Shown here one piece after another: positions 49,601-56,687 of a stretch of DNA of 64,000 nt (positions are counted from its first letter, which is position 1; every line of letters starts with the position of its first letter). The stretch spans positions 868,001 through 932,000 of the forward strand of contig NZ_JACHEF010000002.1 in the NCBI RefSeq assembly GCF_014207355.1, read 5' to 3'. Source of the stretch: Mesorhizobium sangaii (lineage in GTDB: Bacteria > Pseudomonadota > Alphaproteobacteria > Rhizobiales > Rhizobiaceae). The notes under the pieces are model-generated. The model was given only the letters and a program-made list of their open reading frames with translations, had not been told where the DNA came from and made no database searches. Position numbers and translations under genes: made by a program.

Positions 49601-50752
49601 CGAACCAAAGCCGAGCAGTGAAATCGTGTCGGACGTGCCGAAATTCTTGAGCTGGTTGGCGATGTTCACGCCGGCGGCAAGCTGCAGCGCGCCATGGCCG
49701 AAGAAGTTGATGGCGCCTGAGCCGGCGGCGGTTGTGTTGGCCAGCGAAAGCGTGCCGCTGTAAACGGTGATACCGCCGGCAAAGCCGTTGGCGCCGCCCA
49801 GTTGCAGCGTTCCGGCGCCTCGCATGACGATGCCGCCGATGCCCTCGCCGTCCTGGATGACATCGTTGATGGTCGAGATCTGCCCGAGCGCCGTCGTGAA
49901 ATTTATGGTCGCGCCGTGCAGGAAGATGCCGGAACCGGACGACCCGCCGCCGCCGCCGCCCTGGACCCCGATGCCCTGATTCGGGCCAGCCGCGCCCCCT
50001 TGCACCGCGCCGCCGGAGATCGTGCCTCCGGCGATGGTCAGCGTGCCAAACGTGTCGACGAAGATGGCGCCGCCTGCTCCCAGGCCGCCGCCGCCACCGG
50101 CGTACCCGGCATGGCTGAAGCTTCCGACGCCGCCTCCACCGGCGCCCCAGCCGCCATTTCCAGGCACATTGGGAGCGCCGGCAGAGGGGGTGGCCGCGCC
50201 ACCGCCGGCGCCGAAGCCGCCACTTGCGCCACTGCCGCCAGGGCCGGAGCCAGTGCCGCCTATGCCGCCTATGCCGAAGCCGGTGCCATCGTTGAGGAAG
50301 CCATTCCACAGGCCGCCATTGGCGAAAGTGCTGCTGATACCGCCGCCATTGCCGCCGATTGCCCGGTCGCCGGTGAAATCGACATTGCTGATCGTCACAT
50401 TGGCGCCGGCGCCGACGAACAGGCCACCGCCCAGCCCGGCGCCGCCGCCGCTGCCATTGCCTTGCCACACGCCGCCAGTGCCGCCTCTTGCCGTGGTGTG
50501 GACGATGTCGAGGTCGTTGATCGCGACGGTGCCGTGCTCGATGACGAAGCCGCCATAGGTGTTGGCGCCGTCAATTGTCTGGCCATTGCCGTTGATCGTC
50601 AGGTTTTCGCCCGCCGTCAGGAACAGCGGCGTCATATTCCCGCTGAGCGTGAAGCTGGTCGTGAAATTGAAGATGTCGGTCCCGGCGCGGCCCGCAATAG
50701 CGGTGATCGCCGCGTTGAGGGTGGCCTGGTCGGAGATCGTGAAAGTGGTCAT
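43697..50752 (-). CDS. Giant multidomain RTX adhesin-like secreted protein (2351 residues)
   Basis: Domain order by residue: 1-430 Gly-rich beta-helix/pectin-lyase-like region (LTINGNGQTIDGANTYGG); about 440-612 a jelly-roll-like segment starting NGDFQLIDL; about 614-896 three 94-residue Ig-like repeats; about 900-995 another Ig-like unit; about 996-1185 two SdrD B-like/CNA-B-like units (DDKNGNGINDD, NDTNLNGRQDVGE); about 1210-1490 a cadherin/VCBS-like unit (AVNDAPVAANDSYNASEDT); about 1610-2250 RTX nonapeptide blocks; last 110 residues the shared C-terminal module. The ensemble resembles large surface adhesins exported by type I secretion. GAGGGA precedes the ATG. No exporter genes are nearby. 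Confidence 0.88.
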   Translation of the reverse strand: MTTFTISDQATLNAAITAIAGRAGTDIFNFTTSFTLSGNMTPLFLTAGENLTINGNGQTIDGANTYGGFVIEHGTVAINDLDIVHTTARGGTGGVWQGNGSGGGAGLGGGLFVGAGANVTISNVDFTGDRAIGGNGGGISSTFANGGLWNGFLNDGTGFGIGGIGGTGSGPGGSGASGGFGAGGGAATPSAGAPNVPGNGGWGAGGGGVGSFSHAGYAGGGGGLGAGGAIFVDTFGTLTIAGGTISGGAVQGGAAGPNQGIGVQGGGGGGSSGSGIFLHGATINFTTALGQISTINDVIQDGEGIGGIVMRGAGTLQLGGANGFAGGITVYSGTLSLANTTAAGSGAINFFGHGALQLAAGVNIANQLKNFGTSDTISLLGFGSATGVSYNSGTHILTVTRASGGSETLQLDLTHNYAGNHFVMATDANGNTTISIASLIANGDFQLIDLSDTGPGVSVDHTAGNTVNGSLTGWTGSGSFGAFAPTSAASTGFAGNNIGFLSAQNSSVSQTVNAPGNFDSYSVAFDLGSRADAGNGTTVRVQVFAGGIQIASQDYDTSSAVQAHGSVAHYVLNTAALDATTRGLAVKVIITEIGTGQALFDNVVLTGIDTTAPVVTNHLQTDTGISSIDTITNAATLTGTGDANAIVHFTVDGTLIGQTATANAAGVWTFTPTGLLNGQHTIVASETDDAGNTGTSSLTFTLDTTLPAVTNHLQSDTGILGSDTITNVATLTGSGDANAIVHFTVDGNPIAQTATANGAGVWTLTPTGLLDGQHTIVASQTDNAGNTGTASLTFTLDTTVPQVTNHLQTDTGISGSDTITNVATVTGSGDANAIVHFSVDGNAIAQTATANGAGVWTFTPTGLLDGQHTIVASQTDAAGNTATSSLDFTLDTSAPTLTISSDSDQIHAGESATITFTFSEDPGSTFAWDGTTGDVTVNGGTLSAITGTGLTRTAIFTPHAVHGSIGVAGATYSDAAGNPGGAGNALALTGLDHNRVSGTAFDDKNGNGINDDGAVLSGIAVHLLGTDHLGNAVNVSTTTGVDGGYSFTDIVDGAYSVQFDADGHIFSPANQGGDAALDSDVNSLGIAPTIVLVENADISHVDAGMAVPATVGDFVFNDTNLNGRQDVGEAGIAGVSVSLVDTSAAHSILATATTDANGHYNFTNLLPGSYQLQFTAPSGYVLTTQDSPVSNDATDSDVSESTGLTGAFSLIEGQNDTSRDAGMYALPTFAALDGDTATFTEDGPAVHLDTGIAASLADADGTIFYTYDSNNLVQPGHLTISITGGGTAAEDVLGFDTSGDVSLSDGLTAGSVVTVGGVTVGTIAAGGDGQNGHDLTVTLDLSLNNAKFETLLHALTYSNSNGADPSAADRTVTVSFDGDLQTHTATTTVHITAVNDAPVAANDSYNASEDTQLTIAAPGLLANDSDADHDPLTALLVNGPSHGVLTLNADGSLSYTADANYNGADSFTYRVGDGTTTSNVATVSIDVAAIDDPGLAAVDSFSTNEATAIGPGFNVFADNGDGVDVDIDNPLSVAAVNGVAGNVGTEITLASGALLTLKADGTFDYDPNGVLNDLPGASSGASNTTATDSFTYTLAGGSIGTVTIAVHGVDGDGDNLVGTAGADTLNGGIGADTMHGLAGNDIYTVDNAGDQVFEAAGEGSNDTVRTSVSYALATGQQIETLATENAAATTAITLTGNEFAQTIIGNAGANIIDGLGGADTMQGGLGNDTYTVDNAGDQVIEANGQGTDSVFSSVSFNLSGQEIETLTLTGTGSINGTGNQLANTITGNSGDNVIDGLGGADTMQGGTGNDSYYVDNAGDRVFELNGQGIDSVFSSVSFNLSGQELENLTLLGAASIDGTGNSTGNVLTGNSGANTLTGLGGNDTLDGKAGADTMQGGIGNDIYYVDDAGDHIIEANGQGTDSVFSSVSFNLSGQELENLTLLGAANIDGTGNSTGNFLTGNAGANTLFGLGGNDTLDGMASADTMQGGLGNDTYFVDNVGDHVIELNGQGFDTVNSAISFNLSGQELENLTLLGTGNINGTGNSTINDITGNSGDNILDGLGGADSMWGGLGNDTYFVDNPGDHIFELNGQGIDSVFSSVSFNLSGQELENLTLTGAGNLNGTGNSTGNTLNGNAGANTLIGLGGNDTLDGKAGADTMQGGTGNDIYFVDNAGDRAIELDGQGTDTVNSSVSFNLSGQELENLNLRSGASINGTGNHIDNIITGNSGDNIINGLSGNDTLTGALGHDSFLFTTALSLVVNVDTITDFSVVDDTIVLDHAIFAALAGNGTLSADRFTANATGTATDANQHIIYETDTGWLYYDSNGDAAGGAKHFATVAANLAMTNADFVVM
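48065..48910 (-). repeat. Three tandem 282-bp Ig-like coding repeats
   Basis: The VTNHLQ codons start at 48910, 48628 and 48346 on the minus strand, an exact period of 282 bases (94 residues). Each unit carries TDTGI..DTITN, a GDANAIVHF strand, GVWTFTPTGLL and a closing TFTLDT. They resemble bacterial Ig-like domains of Bap-type adhesins. Confidence 0.85.
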
Positions 50753-51215
50753 CGTCGTCCCTCGTTAGCGGTCGTATCGACGCCCGGCTGGGATGGCCGG
50801 GTTCGCCGCGAAAATTGATCCGGTGGGTTTAGCCGCCGACCCCGGTCGGCAAGAGGAATGCGCCAACGCGCCGCGTCCTGGACCGCAGGCGCGCGCCCCG
50901 CCATCCGAAAAGACATGCCGCTCAAGCGTCATCCGCCCTCGTGCCCTGCTTGGAGCCTGTCGACAGGACACAGCTGTCCGCCCGGATGCCGCGCCGAGGA
51001 CACGCGCATCCGTTTCAAGCACCAAATTCTTGAGGCAACCCAAACCCAACCGCGGCGGACGCTAGGTCGGGACTTGCTCGCGGTCAATTCGCGGCATTTG
51101 ACTATTTCTGGGCGGACTTTTGCGTGGTCGCGGACAACCGGGCAGCGAAGGCCCTATCGACAATGGAAGACCGGAAGCGCGTCGCCTGTATCATCTTCAA
51201 AAGCGACGCGCCTTT
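50753..51215. other. Intergenic stretch between giant RTX gene and lacI
   Basis: 463 bases with no convincing gene. Near its right end an inverted repeat GCGCGTCGC (51177-51185) / GCGACGCGC (51203-51211) is followed on the plus strand by five T (51213-51217). On the minus strand it lies just after the lacI stop and could end that transcript. The left part should contain the leader of the giant RTX gene. Confidence 0.5.
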
Positions 51216-52328
51216 TTAGGACGCGGCCGCCACCGCCCGCACACTCTCCCGTTCCACCAGCGGGCATTCCAGCTTGGTGATAGGATAGCGTCCTCGCCCA
51301 GGCGCCGCCGGCGCCTCGAGCTGTTCGATCGCCCATTGCCCCATTGCCATGTGCGGCAGGATCGAGGTCGTCAGCGGCGGGAACAGATGCCGGGCGATTT
51401 CCTCGTCGTCGTAGCCGACGACGGAAATGTCTTGCGGGATGTGCAGGCCGGCTTCCTTCAGCGCCTCGTAGCAGCCGATCGCGGTGCGGTCGTTCTGGCA
51501 GAAGATCGCGGTCGGCCGGTCCTTCAGTGCCAACAGCTTGACGGTCGCGGCATAGCCGGCGCTGGCCGACCAGTCGCCCTCGACCACCAGTTCCGGATCG
51601 AAGGGGATGTCGGCGGTGGCGAGCGCCCGGCGGTAGCCCTTCAGCCGGTCTTGCGCGGCCTGCATCCACGGTTCGCCGGTGATGGTGGCGATGCGACGGT
51701 GGCCGTGGCTGATCAAATGGCGAGTGGAGTTTTGGCCGCCGGCGATCTCGCTCGGCACCACGGCCGGGAAGGCATAGTCCGCCGTATAGCAATTGAGCAG
51801 GATCACCGGGATGTCGAGGCCGTAGAGATAGTCGGGCGCTGTTATCTCGCGGGTGAAGATGGTCATGTATATCAGCGCCGAAATGCCCCGCTTGGTCAAG
51901 GCGGCGATGGCGCGCGGCTCCATGACGGAATCGCCCAGCGTCTGCGCAACCAGGAGCACGTTGCCGGCGTTCCACGAGGCCTGCCGCGCGCCTTCGATGG
52001 CGACCACGGCTTCGGGGCTGGTGGCAAGCTGGTCGACGGCAAAGCCGATCACCCCGTCAAGCCCGTCGAACGAGGCCACGGGCGCCCGCAGGGCAGAGAA
52101 GGCCGGCGCGGCATAGCCGAGGGAGCGCGCGGCCTCGATCACTCGTTCGCGGGTCTGCTGCGACAGCTTGATGCCTGGCGAATTGTTGAGCACGAAGGAC
52201 ACGGTCGCCTGCGAGCAGCCGGCGGCCCTGGCGATGTCGGTCATGGTGACGCGGCCCCTGGCGCTCTTCGCCGGCGGCTTGCGCCGTTTCGCCGTGTCGA
52301 GGGTTTCCGGATCCGTCGTCTCGCTCAT
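51216..52328 (-). CDS. LacI family transcriptional regulator
   Basis: A 370-residue repressor. The N-terminal 25 residues are polar, then a LacI helix-turn-helix at about 28-48 (TMTDIARAAGCSQATVSFVLN) with hinge helix, then a periplasmic-binding-protein-like effector domain including VVGYDDEEIARHLFPPLTT. It is divergent from a sugar ABC operon (52908-57587) and likely represses it, with a sugar as inducer. Its central part is duplicated as a fragment at 43478-43620. Confidence 0.92.
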   Translation of the reverse strand: MSETTDPETLDTAKRRKPPAKSARGRVTMTDIARAAGCSQATVSFVLNNSPGIKLSQQTRERVIEAARSLGYAAPAFSALRAPVASFDGLDGVIGFAVDQLATSPEAVVAIEGARQASWNAGNVLLVAQTLGDSVMEPRAIAALTKRGISALIYMTIFTREITAPDYLYGLDIPVILLNCYTADYAFPAVVPSEIAGGQNSTRHLISHGHRRIATITGEPWMQAAQDRLKGYRRALATADIPFDPELVVEGDWSASAGYAATVKLLALKDRPTAIFCQNDRTAIGCYEALKEAGLHIPQDISVVGYDDEEIARHLFPPLTTSILPHMAMGQWAIEQLEAPAAPGRGRYPITKLECPLVERESVRAVAAAS

Positions 52329-52907
52329 GGCATCCCCAATGCTAGGCCTGTCTAGCGGCAGCCGGTCAGGCCGACAAGATGGCGCGACATTATCGATTTA
52401 TAGAAATCGCCAGAGAAACTTATATCTATTAGTGATCTCGAGGTCCATTCTTTCACGCAGTGCGACACAGTCCGAATCCCAAAGATCATAAGGCCCGGGT
52501 CCCAGGCGCAGGCGATACGCCGTCTTGCCGGCAGGTGCGCCGCGAAACCGCAATACTGCCCGGGAAGAGCTCAAAAACTAATACTGTTTACTAATACAAA
52601 AATGCGCTGTACCGTCAATCCATCGCATCCGGCCCGATCGGTCCGGGAGCGGTGGGAGTGCGTGAAAACAGCCCGATGGCGAGCGGATACTATCACCGCA
52701 AGCTCTGTCTCGGACAAGTGATATGTCTGACAAATCGGACTATTTACGAACGAAGGATGAGTCTCTAAAGTCCATGATCGCAGCTGGATCGACGCCGTTG
52801 TTTCGGCGCCGGGACCCTTTGAGGAGGAGGGCGTCCAAGCTGCAGACGGCAAATTCAGGTGACTTGGATCGGCCAGTCGAACGACTGAGCCAAACGGGAG
52901 GTTGAAT
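52329..52907. promoter_or_regulatory. Divergent regulatory region between lacI and the sugar transporter operon
   Basis: 579 bases without a gene. Structures seen: a palindrome CGATTT-ATAG-AAATCG (52394-52409) close to the lacI start, and a direct repeat ACTAATAC at 52577-52584 and 52590-52597 (13-base step, phase slightly over one helical turn). Both are in AT-rich patches. Either could be an operator for the LacI protein. GGGAGG just before 52908 is the ribosome site of the binding-protein gene. Confidence 0.4.
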
Positions 52908-53870
52908 ATGAAATCCTTGATACGAAATGCATCCGTAGCCGCAGCGGCGCTGCTCATCGGCCTGACGGCGACGGCCATCGCACGCGCCGACGACAAGCCC
53001 ACGCTGGCCTTCGTCGTCAACGGCGCTTCCGATTTCTGGAAGGCCGCCGAAGCCGGCGTCAAGAAGGCGCAAGGCGAACTGCCGGACTACAATCTCGAGC
53101 TCAAATATCCCGAGCAGTCCTCCGTCGCCATCCAGCAGCGGCTGATGGATGACCTGGTGACGGCCGGCGTCAAGGGCATCATGGTCTCGGCCGTCGATCC
53201 CAAGACCTCGACCGACGGGCTGAACAAGATCGCCTCGCAAACGGCGCTGTTCACCACCGACAGCGACGCCCCGCAGACCAAGCGTGTCGCCTATATCGGC
53301 TCGTCCAACGTCGATGCCGGCAAGCAGGCGGCCGAGATCGCCAAGAAGGCAATGCCCGATGGCGGCAAGTGCCTCGGCTTCGTCGGCCTGCTCGGCGCCG
53401 ACAATGCCAAGGAGCGCATCCAGGGCATGAAGGATGGTCTGGCCGGCACCAAGATCGAACTCATCGACGTGCGCGGCGACGACATCGACCAGGCGCGCGC
53501 CAAGAAGAATGTCGAGGACGCGCTGGTCGCCAGCCCCGACGTCACCTGCATGGTCGGCTTCTATTCCTACAACACGCCGCGCATCTATGAAGCGCTGCGC
53601 GACGCCGGCAAGCTCGGCTCGATCACCGTCGTCGGCTTCGATGACGATCCGATCACGCTGGGCGGCGTCAAGGAAGGCACTGTTGCCGCCACCGTCGTGC
53701 AGCAGCCCTTCGAATGGGCCTATCAGGGCATGAAGCTGATGGCTGCCTATCTCAAGGGCGACAAGTCGGGCATCCCGGAGGGCGGCCTGATCATCATCCC
53801 GACCAAGATCATCGGCAAGGACGACGTCGATGCCTATGCCGCCAATCTGAAGGCGATGTCCGGAAACTGA
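52908..53870 (+). CDS. Sugar ABC transporter substrate-binding protein (CUT2/RbsB-like)
   Basis: A 320-residue periplasmic sugar receptor. The signal peptide ends after ARA (residue 27). The mature part has the RbsB-like fold: LAFVVNGASDFWKAAEAGV at the start, VKGIMVSAVDPKTS in the first lobe, and VVGFDDDPITLGGVKEGTV near the hinge of the second lobe. GGGAGG lies upstream; the start at 52908 was preferred to a TTG six bases earlier. A pentose or hexose is the likely ligand, as the mutarotase in the operon suggests an aldose. Confidence 0.9.
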   Translation: MKSLIRNASVAAAALLIGLTATAIARADDKPTLAFVVNGASDFWKAAEAGVKKAQGELPDYNLELKYPEQSSVAIQQRLMDDLVTAGVKGIMVSAVDPKTSTDGLNKIASQTALFTTDSDAPQTKRVAYIGSSNVDAGKQAAEIAKKAMPDGGKCLGFVGLLGADNAKERIQGMKDGLAGTKIELIDVRGDDIDQARAKKNVEDALVASPDVTCMVGFYSYNTPRIYEALRDAGKLGSITVVGFDDDPITLGGVKEGTVAATVVQQPFEWAYQGMKLMAAYLKGDKSGIPEGGLIIIPTKIIGKDDVDAYAANLKAMSGN

Positions 53871-53884
53871 GACTAGGCAATTGC

Positions 53885-53912
53885 GCCGGTCCGGGGTTCG
53901 CCTCGGGCCGGC
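53885..53912 (+). repeat. Stable UUCG-loop hairpin between binding-protein and ATPase genes
   Basis: As RNA, 53885-53896 pairs with 53901-53912 over 12 base pairs, two of them G-U, closing on the very stable loop UUCG (53897-53900). A second short stem CCGGC/GCCGG lies at 53928-53941. No T-run follows. It lies 15 bases after the binding-protein stop and can protect that mRNA from 3' decay while reducing expression of the membrane parts (inference). Confidence 0.65.
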
Positions 53913-53975
53913 ATTCGTATTGACGGGCCGGCGAAGGCCGGTCAGTCTGTAGCCCACCGGCTGCTGTCAGGCGTG

Positions 53976-55514
53976 ATGAATTATTCCGAAACATCCATAA
54001 CGGCGTCCACCCCGTTCCTCACGCTCGAGAACGTGCGCAAGACCTATCCGGGCGTCGTCGCGCTCGACGGCTTCTCCATGGAGGTCAGGCCGGGCGAGGT
54101 CATCGGCCTGGTCGGCGAGAATGGCGCCGGCAAATCGACCTTGATGAAGATCCTCGGCGGCGTCACCAGGCCCGACACCGGCACCGTCACCGTCGACGGC
54201 ATCGCGCATGACGGGCTCTCGGTCGAAGCCAGCCTCGGTTCGGGCATCGCCTTCGTCCACCAGGAACTCAACCTGTTCGACAATCTCGACGTTGCCGCCA
54301 ACATCTTCTTTGGCCGCGAGCCGTTGCGCGCCGGCGCACTGAAGCTCGTCGACCGCGCCCGGCTGCGCACCATGGTGGCGCCACTCCTGAAGCGCGTCGG
54401 CGCCAATTTTTCGTCCGACACGCCGGTGGCCGCTCTGTCGCTGGCCCAGCAGCAGATGGTCGAGATCGCCAAGGCGCTGTCGATCAAGGCAAGGCTGGTC
54501 ATCCTCGACGAGCCGACATCGAGCTTGCCGCTCGCCGAAACCGACAAATTGCTCGACGTCATCAAGGCGCTGAAGGCCGACGGCATCAGCGTCATCTTCA
54601 TTTCGCACCGCCTGCATGAGGTCGAGCGTGTCGCCGACCGCGTCGTCGTGCTGCGCGACGGCATGTTGGCCGGCACGCTGCAGAAGAGCGCCATCAACCA
54701 CGACCAGATGGTCAAGCTGATGATCGGCCGCATGCTGAAGGAGCGCGAAAAAGCCTCCGAGGCCGCGCGGGCTCCCGGCGCGGTCGCGCTTGCAGCCAAG
54801 GCTATCCGCACCCCTGCCTATCCCAGCCGACCTGTCGATCTCGATGTCAGGCGCGGCGAAATCCTCGGCCTTGCCGGGCTTGTCGGCTCCGGCCGCACCG
54901 AACTGGCGCGGGTGTTTTTCGGCATCGACAGCAGGCTTGGCGGCACGCTCGAGCTTGGCGGCAAGCCGCTTGCGCTGGGCTCGGCGGCGGATGCCGTCGC
55001 CCACGGCATCTTCCTGGTGCCCGAGGATCGCAAGCTGACCGGCATCCTGCTCGACCTTTCGATCGCTGAGAATATCTCGCTGCCCAATCTGCCGGCGCAT
55101 GCGCGCCGCTCGCTGGTTTCGACAAGTGCCGAGACCGCCACCGCCGAAAAGCAGAAGAGCAATCTCGGCATCAGGGCGCCGTCGGTGCAGACACGCACCG
55201 GCACGCTGTCGGGTGGCAACCAGCAGAAGGTCGTGCTCGGTAAGTGGCTGGCCATGAACCCGAAAGTGATGATCCTCGACGAGCCGACGCGCGGCATCGA
55301 TATCGGCGCCAAGGCGGAAATCTATGGGCTGATGCGGGCGTTGGCCGACGCGGGCGTCGCCGTGCTGATGATCTCCAGCGACATGGAGGAGGTGATCGGC
55401 GTGTCCGACCGCATCGCCGTCATGCATGAGGGCCAGATCTCGGGCATTCTCGACAAGGACCAGTTCAGTCAGGAAAACGTGCTGCTGCTGGCGGTGGGCA
55501 AGCAGCCGAAATAG
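53976..55514 (+). CDS. Sugar ABC transporter ATP-binding protein (double domain, RbsA/XylG-like)
   Basis: A 512-residue protein with two ABC domains in tandem. The first has Walker A GENGAGKST at residues 47-55 and an unusual signature LSLAQQQ; the second has the degenerate Walker A GLVGSGRTE and an LSGGNQQK signature followed by Walker B MILDEPTRGID, as is usual for CUT2 ATPases. It powers uptake by the adjacent permease. The start ATG at 53976 was preferred to the GTG three bases earlier. Confidence 0.92.
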   Translation: MNYSETSITASTPFLTLENVRKTYPGVVALDGFSMEVRPGEVIGLVGENGAGKSTLMKILGGVTRPDTGTVTVDGIAHDGLSVEASLGSGIAFVHQELNLFDNLDVAANIFFGREPLRAGALKLVDRARLRTMVAPLLKRVGANFSSDTPVAALSLAQQQMVEIAKALSIKARLVILDEPTSSLPLAETDKLLDVIKALKADGISVIFISHRLHEVERVADRVVVLRDGMLAGTLQKSAINHDQMVKLMIGRMLKEREKASEAARAPGAVALAAKAIRTPAYPSRPVDLDVRRGEILGLAGLVGSGRTELARVFFGIDSRLGGTLELGGKPLALGSAADAVAHGIFLVPEDRKLTGILLDLSIAENISLPNLPAHARRSLVSTSAETATAEKQKSNLGIRAPSVQTRTGTLSGGNQQKVVLGKWLAMNPKVMILDEPTRGIDIGAKAEIYGLMRALADAGVAVLMISSDMEEVIGVSDRIAVMHEGQISGILDKDQFSQENVLLLAVGKQPK

Positions 55515-55570
55515 TTTGCCGTGGGGTCGCGGGAAGCGCGATCTGCTCAGGCGGCATTGGGGAGAAGACG

Positions 55571-56566
55571 ATGAGCAAGAAAGATCTCGGCCTGCTGATC
55601 CTGATTCTGGTGGTCGGAACGGTGGTGGCGATCATCAACCCGCGCTTCCTGTTGCCGATCAATCTCGCCAACACCTCGAACCTGATCGGCCTGTTCGGCA
55701 TCCTGTCGATCGGCCAGGCCTTCGTCATCATCACCGGCGGCATCGAACTGTCGGTCGGCTCGGTTGTCGCGTTGCTGGGAACGCTGTTCATCGACTTCAT
55801 CGCCGTGCGCGAGTTGGATTGGCCGCTGGCCTTCGTGCTGATCATCGCGCTCGGCGCCATCATCGGCCTGGTGCATGGCTGGCTGATCACGCGGCTCAAG
55901 CTGCAGCCGTTCGTCGTCACCCTGTGCGGCCTGCTGATCTATCGCGGCGTCGCCCGCTTCTACACCGCCGACGGCACTGCCGGCTTCGCCTTCGGCCAGA
56001 ATTTTCCTGACCTGGAATTCCTGACGGCCGGCCGCTCCTGGGGCGTGCCGAACAGCTTCATCGCGCTGATCGTCATCTCCATCGTCATGTGGGTGGTGCT
56101 GCACCGCTCGGTGTTCGGCCGCTATCTCTACGCCATCGGCAAGAACGAGGAGGCGGCGAAATACTCCGGCATCCGCACCGGCCGCGTCGTCATGGCCGCC
56201 TATGTCATCTGCGGCGTGCTGACGGCGCTGTCGGCGATCTATTTCGCCATGTACACGCGCTCGATCTCGCCGGCCAGCCATGGCCAGTTCTACGAGCTTT
56301 ATGCCATTGCCGCGGCCGTGCTCGGCGGCTTCTCGCTGCGCGGCGGCGAGGGCTCGCTGATCGGCGTCATCCTCGGCACGGTGCTGCTGCAGGAGCTGCA
56401 GAACCTCGTCAATCTGCTCGGCATCCCGTCCTCGCTCAATTTCGCGGTGATGGGTGGCGTCATCCTCATCGGCGTGCTGGTCGACCAGCAATGGGGCGTG
56501 TTCCGGGCAAGGCGGCTGATGGTCGACGCCGCTCGCAAGAACGTGGCCGGTGCGGCCGCTGAATAA
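55571..56566 (+). CDS. Sugar ABC transporter permease (RbsC-like)
   Basis: A 331-residue inner-membrane permease with eight to ten hydrophobic helices. The CUT2 permease hallmark GGIELSVGSVVALLGTLF lies in the first third, and GEGSLIGVILGTVLLQELQNLVN in the last third. It forms a homodimeric channel with the double-domain ATPase. The gene starts 57 bases after the ATPase stop. Confidence 0.92.
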   Translation: MSKKDLGLLILILVVGTVVAIINPRFLLPINLANTSNLIGLFGILSIGQAFVIITGGIELSVGSVVALLGTLFIDFIAVRELDWPLAFVLIIALGAIIGLVHGWLITRLKLQPFVVTLCGLLIYRGVARFYTADGTAGFAFGQNFPDLEFLTAGRSWGVPNSFIALIVISIVMWVVLHRSVFGRYLYAIGKNEEAAKYSGIRTGRVVMAAYVICGVLTALSAIYFAMYTRSISPASHGQFYELYAIAAAVLGGFSLRGGEGSLIGVILGTVLLQELQNLVNLLGIPSSLNFAVMGGVILIGVLVDQQWGVFRARRLMVDAARKNVAGAAAE

Positions 56567-56687
56567 CCGCCAGCCCCGGCATAGCTGTATTGATGAAATG
56601 ATTGCAGCCGTGGTGTTCTTCTGCGATCCACTGAACACGCATATCGGGCCAAATGCCTGATATCGATCGGCGGATGGATGGCAGGCG

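Noticed and set aside
52571..53062. 163-codon minus-strand frame over the lacI-sugar operon gap
   Set aside because: It overlaps the signal-peptide part of the binding-protein gene and has no coding character in the intergenic part.
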